Assembly: GCF_003148825.1 (NCBI RefSeq)
Contig: NZ_QGGZ01000005.1
Coordinates: 1 to 64,000 of the forward strand
Origin: Streptomyces sp. CG 926
GTDB taxonomy: Bacteria; Actinomycetota; Actinomycetes; Streptomycetales; Streptomycetaceae
Length of the DNA: 64,000 bases
Reading direction: 5' to 3'
Below the pieces are notes generated by a model. The model saw only the letters and a program-made list of their open reading frames with translations. It ran no database searches and was not told where the DNA came from. Within the stretch, counting starts at the first letter, position 1. Every line of letters begins with the position of its first letter. Below are positions 60,890 through 64,000 of this stretch, piece after piece. Both the position numbers and the translations under genes were made by a program.

Positions 60890-61711
60890 TCACCCCACCG
60901 GGCGCAACGCCTCCCAGGGCAACGTCAGTTCCCCCTGCCGCCACCGCCGCGGCCCGTCCACCAGCGACCAGTCGCCGGACAGGTCCCGCGCCGTCCGGAT
61001 CCAGCGCTGCCGCGCCCCGTAGGCGGCGTACGGTGCAGCCGCCGCCCACGCCCGGTCGAAGTCGCGCAGGAACGCGTGCACCGGCTCACCGGGCACGTTC
61101 CGGTGGATCAGCGCCTTCGGGAGCCGCTCCGCCAGGTCCGAGGGGCGCTCCAAGGAGCCCAGCCGGGTCGCGAACGTCACCGTGCGCGGCCCCTCCGGGC
61201 CCAGCGCCACCCACACGTGCCGCCGCCCGATCTCGTCGCAGGTCCCCTCCACCAGCAGCCCCTCCGGCGCCAGCCGCCCGCACAACCGTGCCCAGACCTC
61301 GGCGACCTGCTCCTCGTCGTACTGGCGCAATACGTTCGCCGCGCGGATCAGCGCCGGCCGGGCCCCGCCGTCCAGCGGCACCTCGAAACCGCCGTGCCGG
61401 AAGCTCAGTCCCTCCCGCTCGTACGGCTTCGCGCCCGCCACCCGCGCCGGTTCGATCTCGATGCCGACCACCCGCACCCGCGGCGCCGCGTCCCTTAGCC
61501 GCGCCAGCAGTTCGACCGCCGTCCAGGGCGCGGCCCCGTAGCCCAGGTCCACCGCGACCGGCGCCTCCGCGCGGCGCAGCGCGGCCCCGTGGGTGGCCGC
61601 GATCCAGCGGTCCATCCGGCGCAACCGGTTCGGATTCGTCGTCCCGCGCGTCACCGAGCCCACGGGGCGGCCGGGCGCGCGGCTGGAGGGCGGGGTACTG
61701 CGGGAGGCCAT
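60890..61711 (-). CDS. Class I SAM-dependent methyltransferase
   Basis: 273 residues. AdoMet motif VDLGYGAAPWTAVELLARL (about 54-72) is a variant of DxGxG, with Tyr-Gly-Ala. A second acidic strand is GIEIEPARV. Later segments (RRWRQGELTLPWEALRPVG end) look like conserved actinobacterial methyltransferases of unknown substrate. ATG 61711. It stands alone, ahead of the NlpC gene in transcription order with a gap of about 208 bases. Confidence 0.85.
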   Translation of the reverse strand: MASRSTPPSSRAPGRPVGSVTRGTTNPNRLRRMDRWIAATHGAALRRAEAPVAVDLGYGAAPWTAVELLARLRDAAPRVRVVGIEIEPARVAGAKPYEREGLSFRHGGFEVPLDGGARPALIRAANVLRQYDEEQVAEVWARLCGRLAPEGLLVEGTCDEIGRRHVWVALGPEGPRTVTFATRLGSLERPSDLAERLPKALIHRNVPGEPVHAFLRDFDRAWAAAAPYAAYGARQRWIRTARDLSGDWSLVDGPRRWRQGELTLPWEALRPVG

Positions 61712-61788
61712 GAGTCGAGGGTAAGCGGAGGGCCCGCGCACCATGAAAACCCCGCGGCGCACCACCGCACAGGCCCGGCGGCGCTCAT

Positions 61789-61830
61789 GCGGAAGGGGCG
61801 GCGCGCCGTACGGCACACCGCCCCTTCCGC
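61789..61830 (-). terminator. Terminator after the first lectin gene
   Basis: Perfect arms GCGGAAGGGGCGG and CCGCCCCTTCCGC around a 16-base loop with its own GCGCGCC start. It lies six bases after the lectin stop. Confidence 0.85.
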
Positions 61831-61836
61831 GTGAGC

Positions 61837-62754
61837 TCAGATCTTGTTCCAGGTCCCGCTGTGCCAGAGCGCGCCGCCCTTGCCGGGGCCGCCGTCCGCC
61901 TTGTAGACGACGAAGTTGCCGTCGTCCTGGAGCAGCGCGTACGCGCCGGGGTTGTTGCCGGTTCCGGAGCTCCAGGCCACCGTGTGCGGGGAGAACCAGT
62001 CGCGCAGGGTCAGGTTGCCGTCGGCGGTGATGCTCAGTTCCGTCGCGTAGTAACCCGTGTTGTACGTTCCGCTGTTCCAGATGGCCTTGCCGTCGCTCTT
62101 GCGGTAGATGACCAGGTTGCCGTCATCCTGGATGAGCATCCAGACGGTGGCGCTCTGGGCCCAGTCGCCGTCGAACCGGTAGCGGTACTCGTGCGTCGCG
62201 TCCTTCGCGCACACCTTTGAGGTCCGCTCCCGCGTCATGGCCGACCAGTGCAGCCCGAGGAACTCTCGCTCCTTGCGTCCGATGACCTTGAAGTTGCCGT
62301 CCCAGTCCAGCTTCGCCCTGGGCTTGGTATCGGTGTGGTCGCCGTACGTGTCGGTGTGCCAGATGCCGCCGCCCGTCTGGGAGCTGCCGCCCTGCTTGTA
62401 GATGACGAAGTTGCCGTCCTCCTGCATGGTGGCGTACGCGCCCGGGTTGCCGTAGGTGGCGCTGTTCCACAGGGGGAGCCTCGGCCCGCCCGGGTTGCCC
62501 AGGGCGTACAGCACGAGGTTGCCGTCGGCCTGCATGACCAGCTCGGTCGACTTGGTCGGGCTGGTCAGCTTCTCGCCCGGAGCGAGCCGCTGGCCCATGC
62601 TCAGGACCGTTTCGAGCTGGTCGTAGGGCTCGTCGCACTCGGCCATCCCGGGGCGGGTGGCCGGCGCGGCACCGGCCGTGCCCGGGACCAGGCCGGTCAG
62701 GGCCGAGGCGGCGAGCAGGGATATGAACGCACTGCGGAGCAGGCGGTTGTGCAT
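61837..62754 (-). CDS. Secreted bulb-type lectin protein 1
   Basis: 305 residues. A signal peptide (about 1-29, ending AGA) and bulb-type mannose-binding lectin (MMBL) repeats. The sugar-binding motif QxDxNxVxY is met at MQADGNLVLY, MQEDGNFVIY, IQDDGNLVIY and LQDDGNFVVY (about residues 74, 109, 207 and 274). These four sites are spread over at least three lectin modules. Two Cys near 40 and 182. Likely binds mannose-type glycans outside the cell; a lectin-like bacteriocin role is possible. It is followed upstream by a close relative. Confidence 0.92.
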   Translation of the reverse strand: MHNRLLRSAFISLLAASALTGLVPGTAGAAPATRPGMAECDEPYDQLETVLSMGQRLAPGEKLTSPTKSTELVMQADGNLVLYALGNPGGPRLPLWNSATYGNPGAYATMQEDGNFVIYKQGGSSQTGGGIWHTDTYGDHTDTKPRAKLDWDGNFKVIGRKEREFLGLHWSAMTRERTSKVCAKDATHEYRYRFDGDWAQSATVWMLIQDDGNLVIYRKSDGKAIWNSGTYNTGYYATELSITADGNLTLRDWFSPHTVAWSSGTGNNPGAYALLQDDGNFVVYKADGGPGKGGALWHSGTWNKI

Positions 62755-62784
62755 GAGTGGTTCCCCCGTGATTCGTTTCGTCGG

Positions 62785-63684
62785 TCAGATCTTGTTGTAG
62801 GTTCCGGTGTTCCAGAGGGCGCCGCCCTTGCCGGGGCCGCCGTCCTTCGCGTAGACGACGAAGTTGCCGTCGTCCTGGAGCAGGGCGTAAGCGCCCCGGT
62901 TGTTCTCGGTACCGGTGTGCCACGCCCACGCGTACGTGTAGTACTGGCGCAGGCCCACGTCGCCGTTCACTTCCACCTGCAGGATCACGGGCTTGTCCGA
63001 GCCGTACGACGCGCTGTTCCAGATGGCCGCGCCGTCCCGCTTGCGGTACATGACGAGGTTGCGGTCCTCCTGGAGCACGAGGTAGACGGAGGCCGACTGC
63101 GCGAAGGAGCCCTCGAGCCAGTCCCGGTACGGTGCCCCGGGGCCGGGCGTGCACAGCATCGGGGACTCCTCGTGGGTCATGGAGGACCATTTCACCCAGG
63201 CCCCTTCGTTGCCCCACACGGTGAACTCGCCGTCGGCCTCCAGACGGGCCTTCGCCTGCGCGGTCCCCCAGGTCTTGGTGGCCCACAGGGCGCCGCCCCT
63301 GTCGGGGCCGCCGTCCTTCGTGTAGACGACGAAGTTGCCGTCCTCCTGCATCAGGGCGTATGCGCCCGGGTTGCCGTACGTACCGCTGTTCCACAGCGGG
63401 TGGCGGGTGCCCGTGCCCGAGGGGTCCTGGACGTAGAGCACCAGGTTCCCGTCGGCCTGCATCACCAGGGCGGTGGTCTTGCGGCTGCTGACCAGGCTCT
63501 GGCCGGACTCCAGGCGCTTGCCGGTGTCCAGGTAGCGGACGCTGAGCGTGTCGTTGTACGGAAGGTCGCACGCGACCGGCTCGGCGGCCGGGGCGGCGGT
63601 CGCGGCCGGAGCCACGGCCCCCGCCAGGGCGGCTGCGGCGAGCAGCGTGGTCAGGGCTGCGCGGCCGGTAAGGCGTTTGTGCAT
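62785..63684 (-). CDS. Secreted bulb-type lectin protein 2
   Basis: 299 residues, same plan as the neighbour at 61837: signal peptide (1-30), four QxDxNxVxY sites of which one is changed (LQEDRNLVMY has Arg for Gly), and the shared C-terminal GGPGKGGALWNTGTYNKI. The two proteins differ widely in the central part (VKWSSMTHEESPMLC), so they may have different glycan specificity. AGGGGGAA precedes ATG 63684. Spacing of 30 bases to the next lectin gene suggests co-transcription. Confidence 0.92.
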   Translation of the reverse strand: MHKRLTGRAALTTLLAAAALAGAVAPAATAAPAAEPVACDLPYNDTLSVRYLDTGKRLESGQSLVSSRKTTALVMQADGNLVLYVQDPSGTGTRHPLWNSGTYGNPGAYALMQEDGNFVVYTKDGGPDRGGALWATKTWGTAQAKARLEADGEFTVWGNEGAWVKWSSMTHEESPMLCTPGPGAPYRDWLEGSFAQSASVYLVLQEDRNLVMYRKRDGAAIWNSASYGSDKPVILQVEVNGDVGLRQYYTYAWAWHTGTENNRGAYALLQDDGNFVVYAKDGGPGKGGALWNTGTYNKI

Positions 63685-63794
63685 GGTGTTGTTCCCCCTT
63701 GAACGGCCCCGGATCGCGGGGCCGGTGAGCGCGGTGGGGGGTACGGACGGGTCCTGCCGCCCGTACCCCCACCAGGACGGTTCTCGTCCGTCGG

Positions 63795-64000
63795 TCACAT
63801 CTTGTTGTAGGTGCCGCTGTTCCAGAGGGCGCCGCCCTTGCCGGGGCCGCCGCTCTTCTTGTAGACGACGAAGTTGCCGTCGTCCTGGAGCAGGCCGTAG
63901 GCGTCCGAGTTGCCCCCGGTGCCGGTGCGCCAGCGGACCGTCTGGTTCGGGCCGTTCTCGTGCAGGGTCAGGTCGCCGTTGTCGCCCATCTCCAGGTTCA
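63795..64000 (-). CDS. Bulb-type lectin protein 3, C-terminal part
   Basis: Partial: the last ~67 residues lie in the window, the rest beyond the right edge. It contains LQDDGNFVVY and ends with GGPGKGGALWNSGTYNKM, nearly the same as the two genes downstream. A third copy in tandem (110 bases to the next one). The start and signal peptide cannot be seen. Confidence 0.88.
   Translation of the reverse strand, partial: NLEMGDNGDLTLHENGPNQTVRWRTGTGGNSDAYGLLQDDGNFVVYKKSGGPGKGGALWNSGTYNKM

Overview
The window is about 71-73% GC by eye, with frequent GTG and TTG starts. It looks like core chromosome of a Streptomyces (or a very close relative). Supporting genes are an RsiG-type anti-sigma factor with both c-di-GMP motifs, GlnR, the Ni-sensing Fur protein Nur, CsoR, mycothiol synthase and PHO boxes of the GTTCACC type. 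The gene order csoR - DUF47 - pit - pstBACS - CHAD - ppk matches what I remember of the S. coelicolor chromosome; I could not check that alignment here. The first ~93 bases are the 3' end of a 5S rRNA, so an rrn operon ends at the left edge. No integrase, relaxase, transposase, tRNA or CRISPR was found.

Layout. 0.2-1.2 kb: a GNAT enzyme and a coupled unknown gene. 1.2-8.5 kb (minus): a six-gene conjugation/type IV secretion-like operon (VirB2-, VirB8-, VirB6-, SCO6880-type, VirB4- and VirD4-like). The coupling protein lacks a visible P-loop. A CwlT-like lytic transglycosylase/NlpC-P60 hydrolase sits apart at 14.5 kb. 8.9-16.4 kb: YunG/hydrolase fusion, pentapeptide protein, LysE exporter, thioesterase-like protein, Ser/Thr kinase and PAP2 phosphatase. 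16.5-18.5 kb: small membrane peptides and a lipoprotein. 18.7-32 kb: metal and phosphate block with csoR, DUF47/pit, the pst operon behind a PHO box, a CHAD protein overlapping ppk, mshD and a secreted 5'-nucleotidase.

32-41 kb is a regulatory stretch. It holds a hydrolase/TetR pair around a perfect 44-bp inverted repeat, a secreted PI-PLC-like protein, an HtrA-type protease with a two-component system (an arrangement like PepD-MprAB), a MerR-sliding clamp (DnaN) fusion behind a MerR-type promoter, a LacI regulator and glnR. 41.6-50.3 kb: MoaD/ThiS, membrane proteins, a leaderless Cys-containing leader peptide ahead of a sulfurtransferase and DUF1416 gene, three chained single-pass membrane proteins of similar layout, a nitrobindin-like protein and nur. 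50.3-57.7 kb: YgfZ-like protein, dtd, rsiG, Eis-like acetyltransferase, PrmC-like methyltransferase, NUDIX, XRE regulator, an HBHA-like protein and DUF2516. 57.8-64 kb (minus): receiver-PP2C phosphatase, NlpC/P60 endopeptidase, methyltransferase, and three tandem secreted bulb-type (mannose-binding) lectins, the last cut by the window edge.

Working together: pst, ppk, CHAD and the 5'-nucleotidase form a phosphate uptake and storage neighbourhood. GlnR and the kinase/phosphatase genes link to nitrogen and stress control. The envelope hydrolases, HtrA protease and secretion-like operon point to cell-surface work. The most unusual items are the MerR-DnaN fusion, the P-loop-less coupling protein, the lectin array, the 44-bp operator and the terminator-like hairpin in the glnR leader.
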